Positions 44,303-57,374 of a stretch of DNA of 64,000 bases are shown here, piece after piece; within the stretch, counting starts at the first letter, position 1; each line of letters opens with the position of its first letter. Origin of the DNA: Kuschelorhynchus macadamiae (Eukaryota; Arthropoda; Insecta; Coleoptera; Curculionidae); contig JAUTXW010001351.1 of assembly GCA_030620095.1 (NCBI GenBank), forward strand, positions 2,542,001 through 2,606,000, written 5' to 3'. The notes beneath the pieces were generated by a model, which was not told where the DNA came from, did not search any database, and saw only the letters and a list, made by a program, of their open reading frames with translations. A program made the position numbers and the translations under genes.

Positions 44303-45089
44303 AATAGTTTTTTTTGTCAGTCGGAGACAGTAATTATTAAATAAATATACATGTATTAAAAATAGGTTGTGTTAATAGGTTTACTAATCCTGCTGCCTGT
44401 GATGTTAAACGGTTGGTACCATAAAAAACAAATGTTTATAACATTTTTTTTAAGAAAAGAGGCCAACTTATTTAGGAAATCCCATGCACACGTTTCCATA
44501 CTTACAATACTTAAAATAAATACTTATTCATACGAAACGAAAATTCTTTTGAGTCACAAAAACATAAGAGTATAAGGAAATAAAAACTAAACTAAAAAAA
44601 AACAGAGGTAAAATTAAATTACAGTTAGTTCCATTTTTTTATTTAGATCTCTCTTAAAACAAGAGATGCTGAGTTAATGTATATATAATTTTTTTCAATA
44701 TTTTCTCAAAAAAATTATTATAGATAATACAACAAATAAAGTTTAGAAAAATAGGGAAAAATATATATGTATATTATTCTATAACTGGTTATAAATAAAA
44801 AATTGAGACTTTAACGTAAAATGGCGATGTTATGGACGACATTTTTAAATGGCGGCAAAATGAAGGATTGTCTCCCTGAAGAGGGAGGTTATAAGTTTAA
44901 TATTTGAGCAGGGAAGGTATTATTGGGGTGTAATGGGCATAGATTATTAATAATTTTTAGGGGATTAAAATATTCTGAAAATCATTTTACAAATATTTAA
45001 GCCAAAATTTCATTTCAAAAAAAATATAGTTACGTAGATATGTTGATGCCATAAAATTGGGAAATCATTAAAGTAGACACTTGATTTTT

Positions 45090-46430
45090 TTATAAGAAGT
45101 ATTATATTTTTTAATTTTTGGAGAACAAATTTCAATTGAATCTACATATTATAAAACATATTTATCGACCACAATACCTGTGACAGTACCAAAGATAAAA
45201 CGAAAATATGCAGGTCAGTTTTAGACGTAAGTCTAATATATATACTAAATGAGATTTTAAAACGCTTCTTTCGTTCAAGCCTTTCAAAAATAATAATGTA
45301 AAAATACAAATAAACATATATGTACCGTTAAGAATAAAACGTACAAATTTGACATGTGAAGTTATTTTTTTTAAACTCAAGCCTAAGTTAAAAGAAAAAA
45401 GTTAAATTTTTACAATATATCTTCAATTGAATAAGATTTTAAGACAATTGATTTGTTAAATGTTTGCTCAAATAATTATTTATGAATCGATATCTGAATT
45501 CTTCCAAATTCCACCTTTAAGGGAGTGCAAAAGGGTAAAATGTGTACCATGAAAGATAAAATGTTAAAATTTGGCATGGACCTTCTTTCTGCTATGTAGG
45601 TGCGCGATAGAAAATATTTTTTAAACTCCCCCCCCCCCCCCCAAGAAAGTTAAAAAGGGTTGAAATTTGTTTTTACTTTTTCCAATATACCTGCAGCTAA
45701 ATGAGAATTTAGAACGATTGTTTCGTTCAACATTCAAGGTTTTCAAAATTAATTTTCTACAAATAGATTTTTAGATTTTTAAAATCCACCCTTAAAGGGT
45801 AAAATGGGGAAAAATTGGGAATCTTCTTTTACAATGGCTGCCAAACATAATTATCTAAAATCAATTTCTAGATATTTAGAATTATCACCCCTAAGGGAGT
45901 AAACTGTATTTTTACTTTATTTACATATCTTTTAAAAATTATATTTAAAAATCCATTTCCGGTTTTTTTGAAATTTTTCCTATAAGAAGGTGAACTGTGT
46001 TTTTTTTCAATATCTCTTTAACTTAATGGGATTCTAAGCCAATTCTTTTTTCAATGGCTTTCAAAATAATTATTTAAAAACAGATTTATAATTTTTTTGA
46101 AATTCCACTCTCGAGAAAGTGAAATGTGTTTATTTCTTTTTACAATATCGTTTCAATTAAATGTGATTTTAAGAGAAAACCTTCGCTTACTAAAAAATCA
46201 TATAAAAATTGTTTCTGGATTTTTCGGAACAAATTTTCAGTTTTTTGTAAACTCTTGGACCAAATGGGATTTTAAGAGGATTTTTTCTTCACTAGCTTCT
46301 GAAAATAATAATCTAAAAATTATTTCTGGATTTTTCGAAATTGCATTAATAAGTAATATTAAATATGTTTTGATGTTTTTCTTTGACACAATTTATTTTT
46401 TAATTCGATTTGAGTGTTAAAAACTTTTTC
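45090..46430 (+). repeat. Diverged tandem array, units of about 110-150 bp
   Basis: Repeating blocks: GGGAGTGAAATGTGTTTTT, TTTACAATAT-TCTTTAA, AATG-GATTTTAAGA, TCTTTCGTTCAA and TTTCAAAATAATTATCTAAA, then ATTTCTGGATTTTT and GAAATTCCACCC. Units begin near 45270, 45400, 45660, 45900, 45990, 46120 and 46250. A C14 run at about 45629 interrupts. No protein coding. Confidence 0.65.
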
Positions 46431-46945
46431 AATTGTTACTCAAAAACCTATTTCCCAATGATAAAATTATATCTATTAATTTTACATTTTTCTGCTGAAA
46501 ATTAATAGTTAAATAGAAATATTTGTGTGAAAATAGACAAATTTATATAGTTAAATAGGTATAAGGCATATTCTGAAATTTTAATTTAGTATATTGGTTT
46601 TTCTAGAAAATAATAATAACTGATGAAGCCTATTTTCATATATTACCAGCTTGGTTATTATAAGAAAAACTATTATTTATGTGAAAATTACTGTTAAAAC
46701 TATAACCAAATATAAAAGGAAAATAACCATTTTTATTCAAATTTAATACTTTTGATAAGTTTTAAATACTTTCAATTGTGTTTAACTACTTTAAAATACC
46801 TTTAAATAGTGTTAAATAATTTTAAATACTTTATATTCTTTTAAATATATTTTTCCACATTTTAAATTCTATGTAATAATTTTAATACCTAAATAATTAA
46901 TTATGGTGAACAAGATTTTGGCATCTGCGCACCCTTCGGACCACG

Positions 46946-49798
46946 GTTTCGTTTTTGTAGACATTTCAATTAAAGTTCAGAAGCCAATGATTCAGGCTAT
47001 ACACTTATAATGTATTTGAAATTTGGAATTAAACTACTACTAGAGTCATTTCTATTATTTCAAAACATCCTTTTGAACATTTTTTGAGATGTTGTTATGT
47101 AGGCAAGCTAGGCTTAATTTAAATGTTATTTGTTAATATGTATATTCTAACAGGGCACCACAATATAGATGCTTATAAAATTTGATGAAATATTCATATG
47201 ATGGAGTTTAAGACGCCCTGATAAAAATGCGTTTGTAACATTTCAAAATTTTCAGATCGAATAGCATTATTAATTGGGAAAATAAGTGAATATCTTCAAG
47301 AGTTACTTCATAACAATGTACTTTATAAGGTCTTTTATAGCTATGCTATTTTATAGTGAAACATATGAAATTATTAAACTAAGTATTTAGTACTGTATAT
47401 ACGGTCTATACAGGGAAAAAATAATAAATATTATTTGGTACTTAAAGCTACCCCCCCCCCCTTGGTCTCCCTACAGGAGGTCCATACTCAAAAGATATCG
47501 TATTAACTCTAAAACGCATCGAATATTAACCGAAAAAGAAAAGTAAAAGCGTGTTGTTTTTTCGTTAAGATTATGAGAAAGTCATAATTATGTAATTTTT
47601 CTGTTTTAAGAAAGTTTTTTTTTGTTTATTGAAAAACTATAGACTCCGATTATTTGTTGTAAAATTTAAATTAAGTTTTAACTTGCATTTTTTTTTTCGA
47701 AAAACACAACGGTTTTGCTTTAACACGGTTTTCAAGATCAACCGCCATATTTTTATTTAGCTACTCATCTGGCTTGCTAGACTAATAGAGTTTCTATCTG
47801 TCAGCCACATTGACCCATCACACTGCAGATACTATGTGATTTATGTGCAGTAACAGAATCGAAAATTTAAATTCACTGCGGTATGTTCTTAAGCATAACA
47901 GTTTGAAACCTTTTAACAAAATAGGTAAGAACTTAACAAGGTACCAAATAATACGTTTTAATATCTAAATGACTTCTATAAATTTTAAGATGGATATGCA
48001 TCATTTTCATTTTTTTCTAATAGAAAAAAGGTGTAGGGCAAGATGTTTCGAAGATTTTTGTTTTCTTTTTTAAGAATAACTATTTTTTAGTATTTAAAGC
48101 AACTTTCGATCCTATGTTTACTTATAGGCATAAGAACCCGCAGTTTTGTCCAGGATAAGGCAAAAACAAATAAAACTTCTTTTAATATCTTTATTATATT
48201 ACATATGTAATACAATACTTGTTTTTACCAGCAAGCGCCCCCCCCCCTTGATCTCCCTACCGTATCCAAATCCCACTTTAATACAGATTTACTTATATGT
48301 TGAGGTGGGACACTAAATAACATCACGAATTTCTAAAATTTCATTAAACTCAAGCATTTTCCTATTTTTTTGTGTTGTCCCCTTTCATATATAAGATGCT
48401 TAAACAATTCTTTTAAATGTTTCCTATCGTTAATTATTGCGCTAAAGTGTAAAAATGAAATAAAAATTAAACGGGAATGTTTGATACAGCAATAAGATAC
48501 CTAATAGTATAGGTCTTACTTAATCAACACTTGTCGTTTAAATTGGCAAAATTCATAGTATGCATGTACTACAACATCGGTTAACATTAACATACGACTT
48601 ATACCTATATTTAAGTTATTATCTAATTTTAAATTCCTATGATGTCGAGTGTCATAGTCATATATTGTCTATTATCTCCAGTTAGACTTTTGCTACAAAA
48701 TACTGTTGATTCGTAAAAATACTCGTATATACTTATCGTTGGAGTTGGCTGGAAATATTGCTGACTCAGAATGGAATTTAAAGGAAAACATAAAAAAAAT
48801 GTTTATGAATAAACAAATAGATTACATATCTCACGTAAGTCCCTAGCAGGTAGTTATTTAGCATTTACGCATATTACATAATTGTGATATTTCCGTTTTT
48901 TCTTACAAAAATATATTTGGAATGTGATATGTAGAAATAGACGATGGAAAAAATGGAATGGCAAAAATTCGATGTGATAAAAATTATTTACGTGATATTT
49001 GGTTTTGTATAATGAATATGTCCAAAATAATTATTTTTAGGTTTTATATTCACAAGAAATAAAATAATTATTTCTATTCTTAGAGACACTAATGTTTAAT
49101 TTTTGTAAATAAAGGCTGTTGAAACAGATGTTTGTTGTTTTATTGAATTCAATTGATCCCTTTATTGAATTATCGTCTAATGTTATTATTATTTGCTTGA
49201 ACCCGCATTATCGTTTTATTGTCAATTAACCTAAACTGTTATTCAATATATGTTATTAAAGTAAAGATAATACATCACTTTATGATTTTCAATCTTCTCT
49301 AGATATACTAGGCTATGTAGCCTATATATCGTGTGGGAGATTGTAATATTTAACAATTATAATATATAATAAGTTTTCATTTTTTCAAGCTAGGTTTAAA
49401 AATATTTTGTAAAGGGTATATCAGCAATAATACTTTTCAAGTAACCAGATATTAAAAAAGTAACTCAGCATTTTATTTTATTGAACTAGCCAAATCCGTG
49501 CGCTTCGTGATAAGAAGGCAAATAATAATTGTGCTTTCACCATATTGTTCAGAATAATTTTTTACAGAATCGGTCTATATGGCCCAAGATTAAAAAATTA
49601 GGAAATTTTGGATTTTACCCTTTTCACTAGTACCGTTACTAAATAATTACTAAATCGCAGTGGCGGATTCATGATTTAAGAAAAAAAAATTTGGGTTTTC
49701 GTCACAATTATAATATAAAATTAAAATATTAAAGAAAAATAGTATCTATTCACCTTAAAAGTTTAATATGCAGTCTCTAGTTCTGGATCCACTATGAA
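46946..49798. other. AT-rich DNA with two related poly-C motifs, no gene seen
   Basis: Two sites share a C10-11 run followed by TTGRTCTCCCTAC (about 47452 and 48239). They may be the same end of two copies of a small repeat. No ORF of interest and no transposon ends that I can support. Confidence 0.4.
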
Positions 49799-50116
49799 GC
49801 AAAATGTATTGAACAGTTTTAGCACAATGGCGCACTGAGTTAAAACAGATAATCTTCAAAAAATTACAAAATACCAAATAAATTTAAAGCATTGAATTTT
49901 AAATAAAAACGCTCTTTGTACCTAAGATTGATTTGCACTAATGTCCTAAGACGCTCTGTAAACATGGAGTTTGATAACGAATGAGTCATACAGTAGGATT
50001 AGGTTCCTGTGGTCAAAATCGTCTACAGATAGGAGTGCAATTTTGGCCTCACACCGCAGTTAAAGGATACATTTTATTGCAGATCTGATAAAATAGTTTA
50101 GTTGAACGTTCAGTGT

Positions 50117-50193
50117 GAGCTTCTTGGCTCAGTGGTAGGATTTTCGGCTTTAGATCCAGGGAATGTGTTTTGTAATCCCCGGCCGTTCAGGCT
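50117..50193 (+). repeat. tRNA-like SINE head, left arm
   Basis: GAGCTTCTTGGCTCAGTGGTAGG carries an A-box (TGGCTCAGTGGTAGG) and, about 50 bases later, TGTAATCCCCGGCC as a degenerate B box. The same unit is inverted in the right arm. Confidence 0.5.
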
Positions 50194-51126
50194 ATGGACT
50201 TTTTTAACAAAACTTATAATTAATAAAAATGCGGAACTTATAGTGTTAGGTCGATCTGTTCCTTTAACGTTATGTTAGGCCAAGTTCGTCGATAAAACCA
50301 TCATTAAAGCCATAAAATCACCCCTCAAAACATCGATTTTTTCTGCGGATATTTACAGCACTTTGTGTTAAAAGCGGCGGAAAGCAAAGTCGCACACTTA
50401 TCTGTAGTTAGTTTAGTACATACGCAAGAGTTAGATATTCTAAAGAGGTGACATCTGGAAAATATCAAAAATGATTCTAGTCAACGGCAACTTTTAAAAA
50501 TTTTTGAATACTATAATTCATTATAAATGAGATCATTAGGTAGCATTTTATTGTTATTATACAGATAACAAATTACATAGTTTTGAGTTGACAATGTGAC
50601 AAATGTAAACTACTTTTCGACTCCTTGCTTTCAACTAGAAGAAGTTTCTGAAGGCTGATATACAAACAACAAATAATAAATAACCGTCGGTGGTCAAAGA
50701 TAAAACAATTGTATTCGACTTGTTCTAACTGTGACTTACTGTAATGAGCCGTTTTCATCCAAATTTATTTATTGACTTTTAATCTTAAAACACATTGATT
50801 ACTAGTTCTAATTTGACACGGTCTGAAATCAGAGTAATATTTTAGTAGTTTTATAAAAATATAGTATTTCGTTAGACCCCGTTTTCTTATAAAATAAAGG
50901 CATCATAATTGCACACTTCTAATTAAATTATTAATAATAATGTAGGGAACGTTCTTCAATTCGACCAAAACGGCTTCAGCAAACTTCTTGTGGTTAAAGG
51001 CGGGCAGTTTAGATGTGTGGACATTGTCTGGTTCAGATCACGATCACTGAAGAATTGTTGTATATGCAGATTTAATAAAAGCTATTCATACCCATTCAGT
51101 GTTCAGGTCTCGTGGAGTAAAGATCC

Positions 51127-51160
51127 CTGAAGATACCTCGTGCAATCGAAGGCGAAACGT
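51127..51160 (+). ncRNA. Hammerhead-ribozyme-like motif, left arm
   Basis: CTGAAGA fits the CUGANGA core; a stem II region with loop TCGTGCAATCGA follows; then GGC and GAAACGT. Stem II pairing is weakened here (TACC against GGC). Known hammerheads in Penelope-like elements have this minimal layout. Cleavage is untested. Confidence 0.5.
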
Positions 51161-51263
51161 AAGTAATTCCAATTTCACACAGTGTAATCCCAAGAACCAT
51201 CTTAATAGGCCAAAGTCGTGAAACGTTTCGTTCTAAATTGTAAATATAATCAGTTACAAAAAC

Positions 51264-51270
<7 letters not shown>

Positions 51271-51302
<32 letters not shown>
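51271..51302. repeat. (TA)n array, left arm
   Basis: About 32 bases of TA next to the ribozyme-like end of the left PLE arm. Confidence 0.95.
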
Positions 51303-51307
<5 letters not shown>

Positions 51308-51533
51308 TTCTCACAGTAAATATTCTTGGTTTTTGGTCATAATTAAAACTAAGTTCTTCAAAACATTTATGTTTCGACTTAGCTTAAGTCTTTTTCAAAA
51401 CCTAAATTTTTTTTGCAAAAGAAATACTTAATTGGAAACAATTAGACAATATATTCTTTAAAACTCACCATAGAACGTAGATTTTGTAGTTTTAGTCCAA
51501 TTAATATATAAATAAGAAAACGATTTCACCTTT

Positions 51534-52154
51534 TTATTTGTAACAAACATTTTTAAACATAATCCTCATTGAACATTGGAGACTGCAGGTACTAATATTA
51601 TAGCAAAGCAACATCTTCCTATTTAATTTATCGATATCTTTTTTATCATTAATGGCATTTTTGTTTTCTTGAATTTCAATCATTTCCAGGAATTCGCTCT
51701 TTTTGGTATGTGGCTCGGTTCTTGATATTTTTGTCGCTTCCAAATCAAAATTGTGTTGCATTGCATTGCATTGTAGAATTTGTGAATTCTGCTCTTAAAA
51801 ATGTTATTAATCAATTTTACGGGATAGTTGTTCAGTTTTAGAGCATTTTTAGCTTTTTGAACGGCTGTTGTTCTGAATTCAGGATCTGATAGTTCCATGG
51901 CCCGATCTGCTAGACCTATAATGACCGATTTTTTTTGGGTCATAGGGGGACTTGACTCAAAATTTAAATACCTGGAAGACCACGTTTTTTTTTGTAAATC
52001 TTTGGGTTTTTATTTTTTCTTCTATATGATGGAATGCTACGTCAAGAAAATTTATTTTGTTTCCGTTTTCAATCTCAATAGTGAATTGTAGCTTTAGATG
52101 GTTCTTATTGAATTTTTCAAGAATATTATTAATTGAATTTTGTGGGACGGCCAT
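51534..52154 (-). pseudogene. Penelope-like element, RT C-terminal and GIY-YIG tail fragment (left arm)
   Basis: The minus strand reads LEKFNKNHLKLQFTIEIENG and KINFLDVAF, the RT-thumb region of PLEs (FT-E-E-x-INFLD). It then reads RAMELSDPEFRTTAVQKAK and LKLNNYPVKLINNIFKSRI. A deletion removes the GIY-YIG core, joining FYNAMQ to HNFDLEATKISRTEP, FLEMIEIQENKNAIN and DKKDIDKLN, which is the C-terminal part of the endonuclease domain. The RT palm upstream is absent. Frame breaks separate the blocks. It is one arm of the large palindrome. Confidence 0.8.
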
Positions 52155-52162
52155 GATACTAT

Positions 52163-52429
<267 letters not shown>

Positions 52430-52442
52430 GTATATATTCAGG

Positions 52443-53290
52443 TAATAACATTCTTGAAAAATTTAATAAGAACCATATAAAGCTACAATTCACTATTGAG
52501 ATTGAAAACGAAAACAAAATAAATTTTTTTAACGTAGCGTTCTATCATATAAAAGAAAAAATAAAAACCGAAAGGTTTACAAAAAAAAAAAGTGGTCTTC
52601 CAGGTATTTAAATTTTGAGTCAAGTCCCCCTATGACCCAAAAAAAATCGGTCATTATAGGTCCAGCAGATCGGGCTATGGAACTATCCGATCCTAAATTC
52701 AGAACAACAGCCGTTCAAAAAGCTAAACATGCTCTAAAACTGAACAACTATCACGTAAAATTGATTAATAACATTTTTAAGAGCAGAATTCACAAATTCT
52801 ACAATGCAAATAAACAACAAAATGAAAAGAAACGAATCAAACAACACATTTTCTCTCTTTGCTTTTTATAGATGGTTTGTAGCAACAATTCCAAAAACTT
52901 TTTGAAAAACATAAAATCTAGATATGCCACAAAGGTCATAATTTGCTGTCGAGAAATTTCAGTAAACTTTAGACTGTAACACCGAAAAACAAAAAAAGCA
53001 ATATAACCTATCAGATACCTTGTAGGGATTGCAACGGAGTATATATAGGTCAAACCACAGTCAAAAAAACACAATTTTGATTTCGAAGCGACAAAAATAT
53101 TAAGAACCGAGCCACATACAAAAAAGAACGAATTCCCCGAAATGATTGAAATTCAAAAAAACAAAAATGTCATTAAATGATAAAAAAGATATTGATAAAT
53201 TAAATAGGAAGATATTACTTTGCTATAATATTAGTACCTGCAGTCTCCAATGTTCAATGAGGATTGTGGGTTAAAATGTTTGTTACAAAT
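52443..53290 (+). pseudogene. Penelope-like element, RT C-terminal and GIY-YIG fragment (right arm)
   Basis: Plus strand: ILEKFNKNHIKLQFTIEIEN, KINFFNVAFYHIKEK, then from 52632 MTQKKSVIIGPADRAMEL through INNIFKSRIHKFYNA. The endonuclease core is present at 52997-53062 (ITYQIPCRDCNGVYIGQTTV: Y-x-IPC-DC-VYIGQT). It is followed by FDFEATKILRTEPHTKK, an EFPEMIEIQKNKN block and DKKDIDKLN. Reading frames change at least twice (about 52830 and 53075), so it is inactive. It is closely related to the left arm and retains the GIY-YIG core lost there. Confidence 0.85.
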
Positions 53291-53513
53291 AAAAAGGTGA
53301 AATCGTTTTCTTATATATTAATTGGGCTAAAACTATAAAATCTACGTTCTATGGTGTGTTTTAAAGAATATATTGTTTAATTGTTTCCAATTAAATATTT
53401 CTTTTACAAAAAAAATTTAGTTTTTGAAAAAGACTTAAGCTAAGTCGAAACATAAATGTTTTAAAGAAGTTAGTTTTATACTATTACCAAAAACCAAGAA
53501 TTTTTACTGTAAG

Positions 53514-53521
<8 letters not shown>

Positions 53522-53594
<73 letters not shown>
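53522..53594. repeat. (TA)n array, right arm
   Basis: About 73 bases of TA; the mirror of the array at 51271-51302 but longer, showing slippage since duplication. Confidence 0.95.
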
Positions 53595-53597
<3 letters not shown>

Positions 53598-53697
53598 TTT
53601 GTAACTGACTATATTTACAATGTATAACGAAACGTTTCACGCCTTTGGTCTATTAAGATGGTTCTTGGGATTACACTGTGTGAAATTGGAATTACTT

Positions 53698-53731
53698 ACG
53701 TTTCGCCTTCGATTGCACGGGGCATCTTCAG
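53698..53731 (-). ncRNA. Hammerhead-ribozyme-like motif, right arm
   Basis: On the minus strand CTGAAGA is followed by TGCC, a loop CCGTGCAATCGAA, GGC and GAAACGT. Core CUGANGA and GAAA are intact and stem II (GCC/GGC) pairs, making this the best-preserved copy in the window. Confidence 0.55.
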
Positions 53732-54694
53732 GGATCTTTTTAGTCCACGAGACCTGAACACTGAATGGGTATGAATAGCTTTAATTATATCTACATATAC
53801 AACAATTCTTCGGTGATCGTGATCTGAACCAGAAAATGACCACACATCTAAACTGCCCGCCTTTAACCACAAGAAGTTTGCTGAAGCCGTTTTGGACGAA
53901 TGGAAGAACGTTCCCCTCATTTTTATTAATAATTTAATTAGAAGTATGCAATTATGATGCCTTTATTTTATAAGAAAACGGGGTCCAACGAAATACTAGG
54001 TTTTTTTTAATTTTCTGTGAATTAACTGTCAATAAAACTAATAAAATATTACTCTGATTTCAGACCGTGTCAAATTAGAACTAGTAATCGACGTGTTTTA
54101 AGATTAAAAGTCAATAAATAAATTTGGATGAAAACGGCTCATTACAGTAAGTCACAGTTAGAACAAGTCGAATACAATTGTTATATCTTTGACCACCGAC
54201 GTTCATTTATTGCTTGTTGTTCGTATATTAGCCTTCAGAATCTTCTTCTAATTGAAAGCAAGGAGTCGTTTACATTTGTCACATTGTCAACTCAAAACTC
54301 GCATAATTTCTTAACTAACCTTTATGAATTAAACTATGTAATTTGTTATCTGTATAATAACAATAAAATGTTACCTAATGATCTCATTTATAATGAATTA
54401 TAGTATTCAAAAATTTTTAAAAGTTGCCGTTGACTAGAATCATTTTTGATATTTTTCCAGACGTCACCTCTTTAGAATATCTAACTCTTTGCGTCTGTAC
54501 TAAACTAAGTTAAATTACCAGCGACTACAGATAAGTGTGCAACTTTGCCTCCCGCCCCTTTTAACACAAAGTGCTGTAAATATCCGCACAAAAAATCGAT
54601 GTTTCGAGGGGTGATTTTATGGCTTTAATGATGGTTTTATCGACGAACTTGGCCTAACATAACGCTAAAGGAACAGATCGACCTAACACTATAA

Positions 54695-54764
54695 GGGGGG
54701 ATTACAACACACATTCCCTGGATCTAAAGCCGAAAATCCTACCACTGAGCCAAGAAGCTCACAC
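54695..54764 (-). repeat. tRNA-like SINE head, right arm
   Basis: Mirror copy of 50117-50193: GGATTACAACACACATTCCC through CCTACCACTGAGCCAAGAAG. Confidence 0.5.
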
Positions 54765-55097
54765 TGAACGTTCAACTAAACTATTTTATCAGATCTGCAA
54801 TAAAATTTATCCTTTAACTGCGGTGTGAGGTCAAAATTGCACTCCTATCTCTAGACGATTTTGGCCATAGGAAGCTAGTCTTACTGTATGACTCATTCGT
54901 TACCAAACACCCTGTTTACAGAGCGTCTTAGGGCATTAGTGCAAATCATTCTTAGGTACAAAAAGCATCATCACAAGTCACCTTGTTTTTATTTAAAATT
55001 TAATGCTTTAAAAGTTATTTGGTATTTTGTAATTTTTTGAAGATTATCTGTTTTAACTCTCTGCGCCATTGTGCTAAAACTGTTCAATACATTTTGC

Positions 55098-55756
55098 CAA
55101 AATATTATGGTATCCTTCCTTAAGAACAACAAAATCACATCAGAGATCGAGACAAAATTTAATAATAAAGTAAAACGTTTGGTTATGTATACGATTGCGA
55201 TTATTTATTGTAAATGTTGGAAATATATCTAGGGGTATAAAGTATTAATCCATTAGTCACGCTTTATGTAAAAAATCGTCAAAGGGAATAAAACAGGCAT
55301 TATTTTAAGCAGAACAGTTAATGTCTTTTTTCCAAACTTTCCAATATTATTCTTTTTGCATCGCGTACAAAAAATAAAGTCAATAATTACACAGCAATTT
55401 TACAATCGCTTACAAAAGGATTTTTGATTTTATAGTAGGAACTATAAATACAAGTAAAACAAACATTGTATTATTTTTAATCTGAAATTTCGATTACGGA
55501 CTGCGAGAAGGCGGCAAGACACCTTGAAATTATTTAGGTAAACGAACATAAACACTTGCTAGAAAGATATATAAAATATGTCTCTCTTTGTAGAAAATGG
55601 ATAATTAAGGCGTTTAGAGCTAAAGTGAATCTGGACTAAAATTTAAAAAACCGAACTTGATGCAGAATGCAGAATACTGTTTCTTACATAAATACTTTAT
55701 TGGGGCTAGAGTGAATCAAGTCCTTAATAGATCGCAGTAGTTTACTTTAACTTTAT
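55098..55756. other. AT-rich spacer, nothing recognised
   Basis: Sequence outside the palindrome, before the next PLE fragment. Confidence 0.4.
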
Positions 55757-55780
55757 TTATATATATATATATATATATAT
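55757..55780. repeat. (TA)n array
   Basis: Short TA run at the 3' edge of the minus-strand PLE fragment. Confidence 0.9.
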
Positions 55781-56150
55781 GTGTCTTCATTCCGGGTGCA
55801 CATCCGTTCACCACTGTCGTTCCGAAAAGAACAGTTCTGCTGACGTTTCGCCAAAATCACATTTGGCATTTTCGAAGCTTTCTTTCTCGCGTCCGAATGG
55901 AGACTGAAGTGTTGGTGACTGCGACGCTTCCTTTTAAACCCACACTCGGGGCCGAAGGTTATATCTGCGCAGGCGTTGGTCGTTATTTATGTTTTCCAGA
56001 TGGTGCTGTTGTTGTTGCGCTAACTGCGCTTGAGTTTTTGCGATTTTAGATTTGTCGATTATTGTCTTCCATACTGTTGGTAGTTTTAATGATTCGTCCC
56101 TTTTATTCAAATCACCTTGTTTTTCAATTTCTATGGCTTCTCGGATTATA
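55781..56150 (-). pseudogene. Penelope-like element 3' end fragment (different subfamily)
   Basis: The minus strand encodes REAIEIEKQGDLNKRDESLK then LPTVWKTII, the REA-x-EI-K...N-RD...L-x-x-W block that closes the GIY-YIG domain of PLEs, followed by a Gln-rich tail (QAQLAQQQQHH). After the stop (about 55934) comes the terminal sequence with TGGCGAAACGTCAGCAGAAC (55839-55858 as read on the minus strand). It is bracketed by TA arrays at 55757 and 56247. Confidence 0.8.
55842..55877 (-). ncRNA. Hammerhead-like relic
   Basis: Minus strand: TTCGAAAA, TGCCAAA...TTTTGGC stem, then GAAACGTC. The CUGANGA box is lost, so only the stem II-GAAAC part is recognisable. Confidence 0.35.
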
Positions 56151-56244
56151 ATAATCCGAATAATCCGAATAATATTGTATTGTATATACATATATATACA
56201 ATACAATATACATTGTATTTTTCCATCCGTGAAGGAGTAAAAAT

Positions 56245-56246
<2 letters not shown>

Positions 56247-56308
<62 letters not shown>
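56247..56308. repeat. (TA)n array
   Basis: About 62 bases of TA at the upstream edge of the minus-strand PLE fragment. Just before it, TTGTATTGTATATA...TATACAATACAA (about 56175-56206) forms a near-perfect hairpin. Confidence 0.95.
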
Positions 56309-56312
<4 letters not shown>

Positions 56313-56865
56313 GTAATGGTCCAAATTAACTTTATCTTAAAATATCTCAAAATTAAGTGTTATGAACTTGATCCACTTTAGCTCTGAACACTTCAATTCC
56401 CATTCACAATTTTTCATATTTATAGTATACTTACGCTAAAAAGTATGCAACGATTTGATTCATATTGGTACTGGTTTCATTAGTTTTAGATTTCTTCAGG
56501 TTGGTTTGATTATATCACAGCAAATGTTTCTAGCGGATCTGCAGATTGCAAAATTGCTCAATAGCAATAGCAGAGTTTTTCTGTTGACAACTACTGTGAT
56601 CGTTCTGTAAATTTGTAAGTATATTAACTTGTGAGGAATTTTAGAAAATGCTGCCTGCTAGAGATTAGGGGTTATAAAATAAATATTATTGTCAGTTAGA
56701 CGGTGGTTTGATGTTAAACAATAATTACTTAAGATCAAAACAATTGTCATAGTAAGATTGTTCGATGCTAAAAAAAACAAAGAAAAAGCCACTACAAGTG
56801 CCTAAAAATATATTTTTTTACTTGTATCAAAGAGCTGACTTATAAAAAATAACATTTTTCCATTT
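56309..56865. other. No gene seen
   Basis: AT-rich sequence between PLE pieces. The TGGTCCAAATTAACTT string near 56318 recurs elsewhere (about 27376), probably part of a dispersed repeat. Confidence 0.4.
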
Positions 56866-57020
56866 ATTCAAAATGGTTTCAGCAAGTTGTCTTGTGGTTA
56901 CCGTCGAGCAATTTAGATGTGTCGAAGTTGTCTGGCTCAGATCACGATCACCGAAGAATTGTTGTATATGCAGGTATAATAAAAACTACTCATACGTATT
57001 CAGTCTCCAGATCTCGTGTT
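56866..57020 (+). repeat. PLE LTR-like fragment
   Basis: TTAGATGTGT, CTCAGATCACGATCACCGAA, GAATTGTTGTATATGCAGGT and CAGATCTCGTG match the segment at 50960-51115 just upstream of the hammerhead-like motif. The ribozyme-like part itself is missing; the copy breaks into the TA-array duplication. Confidence 0.75.
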
Positions 57021-57023
57021 ATG

Positions 57024-57374
<351 letters not shown>

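Larger units (their letters stand above)
43660..46945. mobile_element. Possible 3.3-kb element with degenerate inverted ends and subterminal arrays
   Basis: The left end (GCACGGCCAGGGGCGCACA, about 43662) resembles the reverse complement of the right end (CCGTGGTCCGAAGGGTGCGC, about 46927-46946). Each is followed inward by AATGTGG and an array of short TTTTAAATACTTTTCAATA-like units (about 43700-43870 and 46740-46870). Between lie a PLE-type palindrome and a diverged tandem array. No transposase was found. The inverted ends are weak, so this is a hypothesis. Confidence 0.35.
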
